This document shows positions 1 through 7,251 of a stretch of 9,983 nt of DNA, one piece after another. Origin of the DNA: Bacteroidia bacterium (GTDB taxonomy: Bacteria > Bacteroidota > Bacteroidia > Bacteroidales > Azobacteroidaceae); contig BNWW01000063.1 of NCBI GenBank assembly GCA_025999115.1, positions 1 to 9,983 of the forward strand, written 5' to 3'. Under the pieces are notes generated by a model, which saw only the letters and a list, made by a program, of their open reading frames with translations, made no database searches and was not told the DNA's origin. The position numbers were made by a program, and so were the translations under genes. Each line of letters opens with the position of its first letter. Positions within the stretch are counted from its first letter, which is position 1.

Positions 1-149
1 AGGGAACGATGTTGAAAAAGATTGATATAGCAAAGAACTCCAATCAAATTACGATTCAAGGTTCGGAGTTTGCGGCGGGGATGTATTTATACTCTTTGGT
101 TGTGGATGGTAAGGAAGTGGATACGAAGCGGATGATTTTGACGAAATAA
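1..149 (+). CDS. 3' end of an S74/T9SS sorting-domain protein (partial)
   Basis: Only the last 48 codons are present, read in the frame starting at base 3 and ending at TAA 147-149. They encode the second half of a type A T9SS C-terminal sorting domain, with the family landmarks GMYLYSLVVDGK and the basic tail KRMILTK. In T9SS proteins this domain directs passage through the outer membrane and is normally removed or used for surface attachment. The protein segment differs from the end of the gene at 6407-7231 at only four residues, so the missing 5' part probably also carried an S74 chaperone domain; that is inference, because the upstream sequence is outside the window. The next gene starts 7 bp after the stop, which suggests co-transcription. 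Confidence 0.85.
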   Translation, partial: GTMLKKIDIAKNSNQITIQGSEFAAGMYLYSLVVDGKEVDTKRMILTK

Positions 150-168
150 AAATGTTATGAAAACAAAA
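1..168 (+). repeat. Direct repeat copy A (sorting-domain 3' end plus start of next gene)
   Basis: Bases 1-168 match 7083-7251. I count six substitutions (bases 5, 6, 8, 27, 29 and 128) and one extra A in the spacer of the second copy. The match runs through the stop codon and the AAATGTT spacer, and stops 12 nt into the next gene, after ATGAAAACAAAA. The following genes are unrelated. The repeat enters the window already in progress, so its true 5' limit is unknown. Confidence 0.95.
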
Positions 169-1437
169 CTATCATTTTTAATAATCGGTTTATGCAGTTT
201 GTTTACCGTCCAAGCTCAACAATGGGGCTATGTAAACACCCTAACCGATGAATGGATGCGGAAAATATGCACACAAGGCTTAGACACCGTATTTATTGTT
301 GGCGAGAACGGCTTAATTGCCAAATCTACTGATAGAGGCGAAACTTGGAAAAAACAACATTTGCTCACACAAGTTGCTTTCAATGATGTACTATTTATCG
401 ATCATAATATTGGCTTTATTGTTGGTGCGCAAGGAACAATATTAAAAACAATGGATGCGAGTGAAAATTGGACACAATTAACAACCGGAACAACAACCCA
501 AATAAATGCTATTGCTGCTGCAGGATTGGATAATATTTGGGCAGTGGGTGATAATAGTTTAGTGCTTCATTCCATAGACATCGGCAATACTTGGCAGCAA
601 GTAACTATTCTTCCTGAAAATGATAGGCAATTGTTGGATATTGAGTTTAGGGGAAATTTAGGATATTTTTCAGGAGATTGTGCTACGGTGTATAAAACGG
701 AAGATTATGGAACAAATTGGGCCAAACAAACCTTAATTGATAATTCGGAAAATTATTTTCAGTTTCATTCAATAAACATGACAGAGAATAAATCCTATAT
801 GATGTGTGAGAATGATTTATTTTTTACTAATGATCAAATAAATTGGGATAGCTATAATTTGTATGTTCCCGGATATTCAAATTACAAGTTATTTTTTCTA
901 AATGATATAGTCGGATATCGTGTAACTACCTATAATGGACTTACAACCGGAAGTTCTGATGGAACTAACTATGGCTATTTGCCGGAGATTCTAAATACGG
1001 ATAATGGAGGCGATGATTGGAATAGCTATTGGGATAAGGATTGGAATAATATAAAAAAAGGACAATATCCCGATAATTATCCGTATTTGGACATTGTATT
1101 AGTAAATGAAAATATCGGTTATGCGATATTTGGACAAAGTCTTTTGAAAACACCATCGCCCATTCCTAATGTTGATAAAATAGAAAAAATAACAAACAAT
1201 GATAAATTGTCTATATTTCAACCATCACAAGATGAATTGTTGTTAAAGTCATTACTTAATCCAATTTTGTCTATCAAGGTGTTCGATATATCAGGAAAGG
1301 AATGTTTTTTTCAACAATGGGAAAATCCGGAAATGGGGGAAAAAATCAACATCGGTCATTTGTCCGTTGATATTTACATAATAAAAACTACAATGTCTGA
1401 TAATATTATTTCAATTAATAAATGGATAAAACAATAA
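157..1437 (+). CDS. Secreted Asp-box (YCF48/BNR-like) propeller protein with T9SS sorting domain
   Basis: The 426-residue product starts with a Sec signal peptide (residues 1-20, cleavage likely after VQA). The mature part carries repeated Asp-boxes (S/T-x-D-x-G-x-T/N-W) at about 57-64, 98-105, 139-146, 181-188 and 281-288, each preceded by a short strand such as VGENGLIAKS. This pattern belongs to the YCF48/HCF136 and BNR beta-propeller group. No sialidase catalytic residues are apparent, so a binding or structural role is more likely than glycosidase activity. Residues 190-330 are irregular. The last 70 or so residues resemble a divergent type A sorting domain (KVFDISGK, then IYIIKTT and a lysine-rich tail), with SVD where S-x-G is usual. 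The start is fixed by the signal peptide and a spacer shared with the gene at 7240. The C25 protease gene begins 4 bp downstream, so they are probably one operon. The binding partner cannot be inferred. Confidence 0.88.
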   Translation: MKTKLSFLIIGLCSLFTVQAQQWGYVNTLTDEWMRKICTQGLDTVFIVGENGLIAKSTDRGETWKKQHLLTQVAFNDVLFIDHNIGFIVGAQGTILKTMDASENWTQLTTGTTTQINAIAAAGLDNIWAVGDNSLVLHSIDIGNTWQQVTILPENDRQLLDIEFRGNLGYFSGDCATVYKTEDYGTNWAKQTLIDNSENYFQFHSINMTENKSYMMCENDLFFTNDQINWDSYNLYVPGYSNYKLFFLNDIVGYRVTTYNGLTTGSSDGTNYGYLPEILNTDNGGDDWNSYWDKDWNNIKKGQYPDNYPYLDIVLVNENIGYAIFGQSLLKTPSPIPNVDKIEKITNNDKLSIFQPSQDELLLKSLLNPILSIKVFDISGKECFFQQWENPEMGEKINIGHLSVDIYIIKTTMSDNIISINKWIKQ

Positions 1438-1441
1438 CATC

Positions 1442-4400
1442 ATGAAAACACTAAAATATGTATATTTAGTCATCTTTTGTTTGGTAACTATTATTTGCCA
1501 AGCACAAATAACAGACAAAATCAGCATTAATACATCTGATTTTAAATCAAGTAAAATACAGGAGTTTGATCAAATTGAATGGAAATCTGATTATACAATT
1601 ATTGAAGAAGGTAAACCGGAATTACCATTTCACAGGGCATCTTATGTTTTGCCAATAGATGCTGTGATTACAGGTGTGACATTTTCGTCCCCAAAAAAAC
1701 AACAATTGAAAGAAAATATTTATATCTATCCGGGACAAACTCCTCTTTTTACGGATAATAGCCAGCCAATTAAATTTAGAAATCCTGATGTAGAAGTATA
1801 TACTTCAGACTCTCCTTATCCGGGTAAATTATATGAAATAGAGTCTGATGATTTTGTGCAAGGCTATCATATTGTTACACTACGTATTTTTCCTTTTGAA
1901 TATATTCCCAAAAGCAGGATATTGAATTATTATCCAAATTTGGAATATACGATTAAATATGAAGTCAGAAAGACGAATATAACAAGACCGCTAACACAAA
2001 CGACTTGGCGATCAGAATTGTGTCGAAATTATGCTAAGTACATAGTTCAAAATCCTGCTGATGTAGATGTTTTTGGTTCTAATACTCAAAGTTTAACAGA
2101 TGGGAAAAAGATTACACAAAAAAACGCATCCAATTTGCGATCGCAAAATTTATCTATAACAGACGACATAGTTCCCAATTATATTATTATTACATCTGAC
2201 AGTCTAAAACAGGCTTTTCAACCGTTTGCCGATTGGAAAACAAAAAAAGGAGTATTTACCATACTTACAACAATAGAGGAAATCACAGCTAACTATCCGG
2301 GCAGTGATCTTCCTGAAAAAATACGAAACTATCTGCTTGATGCTTATCATAAATGGGGACCAGGATTGTATGTTTTATTAGGTGGAAGTATCAATATTAT
2401 CCCATCTCGACAAGTTAAAGGAATAAGTGATCAATCATTGTACCCTACAGATAAGTATTATTCCACCTTAGCAAATTGGACTATAAGCGGAAATCAGTTT
2501 AATGGAAATAATACGAATGGAACTATAAATTTTGTAGGACGGATTCCGGTCAGTAATACACAAGAAATAACAACATATATCAATAAAGTTATTGCTTATG
2601 AAAAAGCCAATAATATTGGAGATTTAAACTATTTGAAGAACAATCTTTATGCGGACGCTTATTTGGAAATGCGTTCAAATGGAGCATTGGACAACTTCTT
2701 TCTTGACTCTATTAAATCATATAATACTACCGCTCATGTTCCCTCATACATCAATAAAAAATATGTCTGTGATAATGCATTATGCACCGGTGATTCTGTA
2801 AGGTATTTATCGAAACTTAATCCTCATACATGCCCCGGTGGAGATTTTGAATTAAACAAAAGCAACTTTCTGTCTTTATTAAATGGAAATTTAGATGTCG
2901 GTCAATTCCATTTTATTTATCATTTGGATCATTCTAGTGCTACTGGAATGGGAACTTCCAGTAAAGACAAAGGAGAAAGTATAGCTCGATCTGATTTTGA
3001 CAATCTTTCCAATGGGACTTCCTATCAAATCTTATATTCAGGAGGTTGTAATCCAGCAAATTTTCAATATGACTGTATTGCAAAACATTATTTAATAAAT
3101 TCAAATGGTGGAGTTGCCTTTATTGGCAATACAGATAGCGGGTATCAATTAGAATATCCACAATTGCAGTATTTTCTTGATGCTATTTATAATTCAAGTT
3201 TAAAACAATATGATATTGGTTGTGCTTTTCAAAATTCAGCATTTAACTATTCTTATCTGTCGAAAGGATGGCGCCTCCACCTCCTCGGCGACCCCGAAAT
3301 GCAAGTCTGGACTAACACGCCCCAAACTCTTACTGCACAAATCACATCTTCGACAGCAGTAATGACCGGTTTACAAAATGTAACAGTTTCAGTAAATGGA
3401 TTGAATGCCGATACAGCTCAAATATGTCTTTGGAAAGGAACCGAAGTATATGAAACAAGGAAGATTGTCAATGGCAGTCATTCTTTCTCAGTTACTCCCG
3501 AAACTGCCGGAACAATGTATGTTACCGTTACCGCCCACAACTTTTTTCCCGTCGAAGACAGTATTACCGTCAATACTTCCACTAACCCCAATCTGTTTAT
3601 TCAATCCGTTAATTTCTTGGATAATGGAACCGCCGGAAGCATTGGCAACAATAACGGACAAAACGACGCCGGCGAAACAATTCGTTTGCAAGCGGTTATC
3701 CGAAATAACGGAATCAATACGGCTACGGGACTTACGGCAACACTTACTTGTAATTCCGATTCCATTACCATCACAAACGCCTCTGCTACTTTGGGCAATC
3801 TGGCATCGGGAGCTTCTGTTACCGGACAATTTTTGTATCAAATTAATAAGGATATGCACGAAAGATTAAGCAATTCACAAAATCCGGTTACGCTTCAATT
3901 AAACATTACAAGTTCTAACGGATTGTCGTGGACAAAACCGTTCAATATTGATGTTTTTATTATCGAACTGAAACAGAGAAATAAAATTATTATAACGCCT
4001 TCAAACGGAAATTTCGGAGCCAATACGCCGGTAACATTTAATATTGAATTACAAAATACAGGACAAGCTCCAACTACCAAATTAAATGCGGTTTTAACAA
4101 GTAACAATGCGGGTAATATCGTTTCATCTTGTTCTTCCGCTTCTCGTATTTATTCAACTATCGGACAGTTTGAAACAAATATAGCTGATAGTGCTTTTCA
4201 ATTTACTACCGGTTCAGCCTATACATCCAATACGACTTTAAACTTTACTTTGACAGTTGCCGATGATTACGGTAAAACAACATTGTTTCCTTTCAATTTA
4301 TCAAAGCCCAATATCGTTACCGGCTTAAAAACGTCCGCCAAAGAACACTCCATTGATTTGTCGTGGAATAGCGTTTCGGGAGCAAGTGGCTACAATATCT

Positions 4401-6277
4401 ACCGTTGCAACGTAGGTGTAAACGACACAGAATCGGGCAGTTATGTTCGATTAAATACTGTGCCGGTAACATTCTGTTTTTATAATGATGCCGACGGCTT
4501 GGATGCTTTAACAAAGTATTATTACAAGGTAACCGCCGTTTCTCAATCGGGAATGGAAAGCGCTCCGGCACAAATATTGGCATGGACTTCCTATCCAACC
4601 AAAGGAATGTATCCGGTAACCATGGCGGTAGGTAATGCAACGATGGAGTCCCATTGGGTAGCTGAAGATGTGAATAATGATGGCTATAAAGAAATTTTTT
4701 CTTCCATATCCGGCGGAGATAGCAACGGCATTGGTTTTTTAATCGCATTAGATTGGGAAGGAAAAGAATTGTTTGATATCGACAACAATGTTACAACTAA
4801 CAGTGGTTTTGCCGATTTAAGCACTACTATTCGTGCCGGAGTGGCTATTGCCGATATAAATAACGATGGTATAAAAGAAATTATCTCTGTTACACGCGGT
4901 TTTGAAAATAATAATATGGAGAATTTAATCACGTGTCATATTGCTGCCGACAATAATGGAGATAACAAGCCCGACATCCTTTGGCAAGTTCCGGTACAAC
5001 GAACATTTGCGTATGGCGCAGTCATTGATAATCTGGATAATAGTCCCGACGGTTCCATGGAAATTGTAACAACTCCCTGCGGAAACAGCACTTATCACGC
5101 ACCCCAAATTTACAATGCACAAGGTAATTTAATTCAAGAATTGCCAATCAACAGTGGATACTCTACTTATTCAGCCGCCGCTGTCGCCGATCTGGATGGC
5201 GATGGTGATAAAGAAATTATTACAGGATTGGTAAACGGCATTTATATCTGGCATCACGATGGGACTCCTTTTGGCGCGGCCAATCCTTTTTATTCCTTAT
5301 CCGGTTATAGTCTTAGGTCTTCTCCCGTAATCTGCGATCTGAATAACGATGGAATTAAAGAGATATTAGTTTCTGCATCCAATTCGTTAGCTCTCGATTC
5401 ATGCAGAATACTGGCTATCAAACCCAATGGGCAACTGCTTTCGGGTTGGGGCGAAAGCGGCGGAGCAAACCAATATACATCTTTTTCTACCGGAGATTTA
5501 ACCAAAGAAATCGTAGTCGGAGATTTAAATGGAGATGGCAATTTGGAGGTTGTAGCTGTGGGAGCAGATTGCGTTAAGATATGGAACAATACCGGTACGC
5601 TCTATAACACCATTTCTCTACCAAATTCCGGTATCCGCAGTTACAAAAGAACACCGCTGTTAGCAGATATTGACGGCGATCCCGAAATAGAAATCGTCGT
5701 TACTTCCGCCGGCGATGGTAAAATTTATGGATTAAAACGTAACGGTAGCCACGCTCTCGGTTTTCCGTTGGAAACAAGCCAATCTTTCGGAAATGCCACT
5801 CCTGTGATTGCCGATCTGGATGGAAATGGAAAATCTGAAATTATAGCAGGAACAGGTTCCGATAAAAAAATCTACGTTTGGGAAACCAACGGAAACCCCA
5901 ATCGCATTGAGTGGGGTAGCGCCCGCCATGATTCCCGCAATACCGGCGAATACCCATGTCCGCCAACCATCATCCAGTCGAATACAACATGGAATACAAG
6001 TAAAAGTATCTGCGGCAATCTCATCGTACAAAGCGGAACGCTAACTATCAACAATAACGCCAATATCTCCATGAGCAGTTTGTCAACGGTTATCGTCCAA
6101 AACGGAGCTACACTGTATCTCAACCATGGCAATCTCTTGAATTGCAATGTGAAAGTTTTAGCCGGTGGTCATGTGATTCTACAAAACAATGCGCAAGTGC
6201 AACTTTGTAGCGGTGGCAAATGGGATATGCAAATGGGCGCTACCCTTGATTTTCAATCGGGAAGTATCGATCGATAA
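1442..6277 (+). CDS. Gingipain-like C25 cysteine peptidase, multidomain secreted protein
   Basis: The 1611-residue secreted protein has these domains in order: signal peptide (1-21, cleavage after CQA); gingipain-type propeptide (about 22-240, with GKPELPFHRASYVLP); C25 catalytic domain (about 241-625); Ig-like domain (627-712); two CARDB-like segments (717-835, 850-955); FN3 (about 959-1050, LSWNSVSGASGYNIYR); FG-GAP/VCBS-like propeller (about 1070-1500) with calcium-loop motifs of the D-x-N/D-x-D/N-G type near D1076, D1138, D1250, D1299, D1361, D1409 and D1458; and a repetitive beta-rich tail (1506-1611). The likely nucleophile is Cys536 (SGGCNP). The catalytic His is probably His497 (HLDHSS), which aligns with the family's GHG motif, with His494 nearby. 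C25 enzymes are secreted endopeptidases activated by propeptide removal; specificity cannot be read here. Unlike its neighbours it has no recognisable type A sorting domain. Base composition rises sharply near 3265. It lies 4 bp after the propeller gene and 129 bp before the next gene. Confidence 0.92.
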   Translation: MKTLKYVYLVIFCLVTIICQAQITDKISINTSDFKSSKIQEFDQIEWKSDYTIIEEGKPELPFHRASYVLPIDAVITGVTFSSPKKQQLKENIYIYPGQTPLFTDNSQPIKFRNPDVEVYTSDSPYPGKLYEIESDDFVQGYHIVTLRIFPFEYIPKSRILNYYPNLEYTIKYEVRKTNITRPLTQTTWRSELCRNYAKYIVQNPADVDVFGSNTQSLTDGKKITQKNASNLRSQNLSITDDIVPNYIIITSDSLKQAFQPFADWKTKKGVFTILTTIEEITANYPGSDLPEKIRNYLLDAYHKWGPGLYVLLGGSINIIPSRQVKGISDQSLYPTDKYYSTLANWTISGNQFNGNNTNGTINFVGRIPVSNTQEITTYINKVIAYEKANNIGDLNYLKNNLYADAYLEMRSNGALDNFFLDSIKSYNTTAHVPSYINKKYVCDNALCTGDSVRYLSKLNPHTCPGGDFELNKSNFLSLLNGNLDVGQFHFIYHLDHSSATGMGTSSKDKGESIARSDFDNLSNGTSYQILYSGGCNPANFQYDCIAKHYLINSNGGVAFIGNTDSGYQLEYPQLQYFLDAIYNSSLKQYDIGCAFQNSAFNYSYLSKGWRLHLLGDPEMQVWTNTPQTLTAQITSSTAVMTGLQNVTVSVNGLNADTAQICLWKGTEVYETRKIVNGSHSFSVTPETAGTMYVTVTAHNFFPVEDSITVNTSTNPNLFIQSVNFLDNGTAGSIGNNNGQNDAGETIRLQAVIRNNGINTATGLTATLTCNSDSITITNASATLGNLASGASVTGQFLYQINKDMHERLSNSQNPVTLQLNITSSNGLSWTKPFNIDVFIIELKQRNKIIITPSNGNFGANTPVTFNIELQNTGQAPTTKLNAVLTSNNAGNIVSSCSSASRIYSTIGQFETNIADSAFQFTTGSAYTSNTTLNFTLTVADDYGKTTLFPFNLSKPNIVTGLKTSAKEHSIDLSWNSVSGASGYNIYRCNVGVNDTESGSYVRLNTVPVTFCFYNDADGLDALTKYYYKVTAVSQSGMESAPAQILAWTSYPTKGMYPVTMAVGNATMESHWVAEDVNNDGYKEIFSSISGGDSNGIGFLIALDWEGKELFDIDNNVTTNSGFADLSTTIRAGVAIADINNDGIKEIISVTRGFENNNMENLITCHIAADNNGDNKPDILWQVPVQRTFAYGAVIDNLDNSPDGSMEIVTTPCGNSTYHAPQIYNAQGNLIQELPINSGYSTYSAAAVADLDGDGDKEIITGLVNGIYIWHHDGTPFGAANPFYSLSGYSLRSSPVICDLNNDGIKEILVSASNSLALDSCRILAIKPNGQLLSGWGESGGANQYTSFSTGDLTKEIVVGDLNGDGNLEVVAVGADCVKIWNNTGTLYNTISLPNSGIRSYKRTPLLADIDGDPEIEIVVTSAGDGKIYGLKRNGSHALGFPLETSQSFGNATPVIADLDGNGKSEIIAGTGSDKKIYVWETNGNPNRIEWGSARHDSRNTGEYPCPPTIIQSNTTWNTSKSICGNLIVQSGTLTINNNANISMSSLSTVIVQNGATLYLNHGNLLNCNVKVLAGGHVILQNNAQVQLCSGGKWDMQMGATLDFQSGSIDR

Positions 6278-6366
6278 ATTGGGAAAATGCCTAAAATATG
6301 TTGCAAGCCCTAACCTTTTAGGTAAAATATACGACATTCATTAAAATAAAACAATTTCACATGGTT

Positions 6367-6435
6367 AATTGTTTACTTTACAAAATCATTTTAAAAATTA
6401 CATTTTATGAAACACATTTGTTACACTTTAGCAAT
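6367..6435 (+). repeat. Leader/signal-peptide repeat, copy 1
   Basis: The 40 bases before the ATG at 6407 and the first 29 bases of the gene match 9901-9969. I count three substitutions, all in the untranslated part. Identity ends abruptly after GCAAT, at codon 10. The untranslated part is very AT-rich and probably holds the 5' leader and perhaps promoter of this gene family. No match to the Bacteroidetes -7 consensus TAnnTTTG is visible in it, so its promoter role is unproven. Confidence 0.85.
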
Positions 6436-7231
6436 CTCTCGTTCATATATTCCGTCATCTTTCAATTTCAATTATGATGTCCACATACAAGGACAGTTGT
6501 CGCAAACATCCGATGAAAAAATGAAAGAACAAATTGCGCCTTTGAATAATTCCCTATCACTATTGCAACAATTAAACGGCGTGAGTTATTATTTAAAACC
6601 TTCGACCGATTATTTGGAAAACTTAAAAAAGAATCTCGCAGTCGATACCAAGGATTTGAGCGAAAAAGAACGGAAGGAATTACTATCTGCCGCCGATATA
6701 GATAAAGCTATTGCCGAACAAAAAGCGAATCGCAAGTTACAAATGGGATTTGTGGCGCAAGAATTACAAAAAATATTTCCGAATTTGGTATATTCGGATG
6801 AAGATGGCTTGCTGTCGGTAAATTATATCGGTTTAATTCCTGTTTTGGTAGAAAGTATTAAAGAACAACAGCAACAAATTGAAGAATTAAAAGCATTATT
6901 AACCGGCAAAAACACTTTACGTTCGGATAATTCAGCAGAAGAAACTGCTGCTATCGCTACAATCAACTCGGAAGCCGCCGTATTATACCAAAATACACCG
7001 AATCCTTTTACGGAACAAACGGAAATACGCTATTCGATTCCAGCAAATACCAAACAAGCGTTTATTTGTATTTTTGATATGCAGGGTGCAATGTTGAAAA
7101 AGATTGATGTAACAAAGAACTCCAATCAAATTACGATTCAAGGTTCGGAGTTTGCGGCGGGGATGTATTTATACTCTTTGGTTGTGGATGGTAAGGAAGT
7201 GGATACGAAACGGATGATTTTGACGAAATAA
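6407..7231 (+). CDS. Truncated S74 (tail-fibre chaperone) protein with T9SS sorting domain
   Basis: The 274-residue product has an S74/endosialidase-type intramolecular chaperone domain at about 32-150. It starts with the family motif TSDEKMKEQI (Ser35 and Lys40 have the S-x4-K spacing of the autocleavage dyad) and continues with NGVSYY, GFVAQELQKIFPNLV (114-128) and LSVNYIGLIPVL. A short coiled coil (149-165) follows, then a type A sorting domain (193-274, LYQNTPNPF to KRMILTK). In this family the domain trimerises a long N-terminal fibre and cuts itself off just before the serine. Here only about 24 residues separate the start of the signal peptide from the chaperone, so there is almost no fibre to fold. 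The N-terminus begins as MKHICYTLAI but turns polar (SRSYIPSS), with no cleavage site; the copy at 9941 continues hydrophobically (FCSF). I infer an internal deletion. The reading frame is open, but export is doubtful and the gene may be a decaying remnant. Confidence 0.85.
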   Translation: MKHICYTLAISRSYIPSSFNFNYDVHIQGQLSQTSDEKMKEQIAPLNNSLSLLQQLNGVSYYLKPSTDYLENLKKNLAVDTKDLSEKERKELLSAADIDKAIAEQKANRKLQMGFVAQELQKIFPNLVYSDEDGLLSVNYIGLIPVLVESIKEQQQQIEELKALLTGKNTLRSDNSAEETAAIATINSEAAVLYQNTPNPFTEQTEIRYSIPANTKQAFICIFDMQGAMLKKIDVTKNSNQITIQGSEFAAGMYLYSLVVDGKEVDTKRMILTK

Positions 7232-7251
7232 AAAATGTTATGAAAACAAAA
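7083..7251 (+). repeat. Direct repeat copy B (sorting-domain 3' end plus start of next gene)
   Basis: This is the second copy of the repeat at 1-168, about 96% identical over the coding part. It covers the last 49 codons of the S74 gene, an 8-nt spacer and the first four codons of the gene at 7240. The spacing between copies is 7082 bp, which gives the length of one full cassette unit. Confidence 0.95.

Noticed and set aside
157..1437. Sialidase activity for the Asp-box protein
   Set aside because: Asp-boxes occur in many propellers; no sialidase FRIP motif or catalytic set is visible.
1442..1510. Lipoprotein signal at the start of the protease (Cys19)
   Set aside because: The residues before the cysteine (TII) do not fit a lipobox, and a good CQA cleavage site follows.
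3405..3869. 154-codon open frame on the + strand overlapping the C25 gene
   Set aside because: It lies wholly inside the protease gene in another frame, has no signal peptide or recognisable motif, and the protease reading carries clear domains there.
3488..6147. Several open frames on the minus strand (for example 3488-3859, 4317-4748, 5305-5589, 5732-6031)
   Set aside because: They are antisense to the protease gene, show no conserved motif, and reflect its codon pattern in the higher-G+C 3' part.
6290..6322. CCTAAAA/TTTTAGG inverted repeat after the protease gene as a terminator
   Set aside because: The loop is 19 nt, the stem is AT-rich and no T-run follows, so it is too weak to call.
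6407..7231. Prophage tail-fibre gene
   Set aside because: The S74 domain is common in phage fibres, but here it is fused to a T9SS sorting domain and no other phage gene is nearby.
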